Source: CAYSBA01 sp964429075 [NCBI: uncultured bacterium]
GTDB taxonomy: Bacteria; CAYSBA01
NCBI GenBank assembly: GCA_964429075.1
Contig: CAYSBA010000062.1
Location: 1-7,031, forward strand
Length of the DNA: 7,031 nucleotides
Direction of reading: 5' to 3'
Part shown: positions 6,778 to 7,031 of the stretch, one piece after another
How the letters are laid out: the number at the start of each line of letters is the position of its first letter
Position numbering within the stretch: the first letter of the stretch is position 1
Notes under the pieces: model-generated
Seen by the model: the letters and a program-made list of their open reading frames with translations, nothing else
Databases searched by the model: none
Told to the model about the DNA's origin: nothing
Position numbers and translations under genes: made by a program

Positions 6778-6953
6778 GTCTCATCTATATCTTTAGCCTC
6801 TTTTTGCTACTCTTTATAGTAATAAGGGGATATATCATTGATATGAATCCAGCTCCGAATTATCCGGTAATAGATGTTGCAGCTGTAAAAAAACGGATAA
6901 AAGAGCGAGGACTTGTACCAAGAAAAGCAAGGTTCTTCATAAAAAAGTATTAG
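6732..6953 (+). CDS. small single-pass membrane protein, unknown function
   Basis: I do not recognise this 73-residue protein. It has a charged N-terminus (MSHDQAEERRSDKE), one hydrophobic helix at about 15-36 (LSLIYIFSLFLLLFIVIRGY), then a PAPNYPVIDV linker and a strongly basic amphipathic tail (KKRIKERGLVPRKARFFIKK, 53-72). The positive-inside rule favours the basic tail in the cytoplasm and the N-terminus outside. There is no lipobox and no Cys. The start lies 46 bases inside the DUF2400 gene; AGAGAG at 6718-6723 is eight bases upstream and AAGG directly abuts the ATG, so the start is plausible but not certain. The clear hydrophobic/basic organisation and the fact that most of it lies beyond the previous stop argue that it is real. 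It ends the gene cluster at TAG 6951-6953. Confidence 0.65.
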   Translation: MSHDQAEERRSDKELSLIYIFSLFLLLFIVIRGYIIDMNPAPNYPVIDVAAVKKRIKERGLVPRKARFFIKKY

Positions 6954-7031
6954 CTATTATTAATCTCTAAATGATATTAACCAAATAACTAATCTTTGAT
7001 AAAGATAAGTATCAACTGGCCAAAAGTATTG
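6954..7031 (+). other. AT-rich sequence after the last gene, no clear feature
   Basis: These 78 bases hold no open frame of note. The only structure seen is a six-base inverted repeat, ATCTTT-GAT-AAAGAT (6992-7006), AT-rich and without a following T-run, so it is a poor terminator. The transcript end and any promoter for a next gene probably lie beyond the window. Confidence 0.4.

Noticed and set aside
6992-7006. ATCTTT-GAT-AAAGAT hairpin after the last gene as a terminator
   Set aside because: The stem is six pairs, five of them A-T, with a three-base loop and no T-tract after it; too weak to call.
7017-7031. TGGC...TTG at the right edge as a sigma-54 promoter
   Set aside because: The spacing between the TGG and TTG elements is one base longer than consensus, and the essential GC of the -12 element falls partly beyond the window.

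Overview
The window is a dense stretch of an AT-rich (by eye, well under 45% GC) Gram-negative-type bacterial genome. All seven genes lie on the + strand and are packed head to tail. Gaps between them are 0-5 bases, and most junctions overlap by 4 to 46 bases, so the layout looks like one polycistronic unit that begins left of the window and ends near 6953. An FHA-CpaF fusion, an FHA/TPR-like membrane protein, a nadK-recN pair and a TIGR02757 (DUF2400) protein together fit a deltaproteobacterial (Desulfobacterota/Myxococcota-like) lineage best. That assignment is an inference with low to moderate confidence.

Region 1 (1-2997) is about secretion, pili and signalling. The first gene is a CpaF/TadA-type hexameric ATPase. 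Its reading frame is open to the left edge, and the visible upstream residues read like the last strands of an FHA domain, so it is a truncated FHA-ATPase fusion. It overlaps by 4 bases a 521-residue protein with a degenerate N-terminal FHA domain, one transmembrane helix and a long TPR-like helical domain. The pair suggests phospho-signal-controlled or scaffolded assembly of a Tad-like pilus or secretion machine.

Region 2 (3003-6777) holds nucleotide metabolism and genome maintenance genes: NAD kinase (nadK), the SMC-like repair ATPase RecN (real start 3877, inside the end of nadK), the XTP/dITP pyrophosphatase RdgB, and a TIGR02757/DUF2400 protein. Motif comparison suggests that the last of these is a divergent HhH-GPD DNA glycosylase/lyase: a GSACK lysine and a PLDVH aspartate sit where the catalytic Lys and Asp of endonuclease III-type enzymes would be. 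With RecN and RdgB beside it, a role in DNA repair or damaged-base handling is the most interesting hypothesis in the window.

Region 3 (6732-7031) holds a 73-residue single-pass membrane protein of unknown function that starts 46 bases inside the DUF2400 gene, followed by 78 bases of AT-rich sequence with no convincing gene, terminator or promoter. I saw no RNA genes, mobile elements, CRISPR arrays or sizeable repeats.
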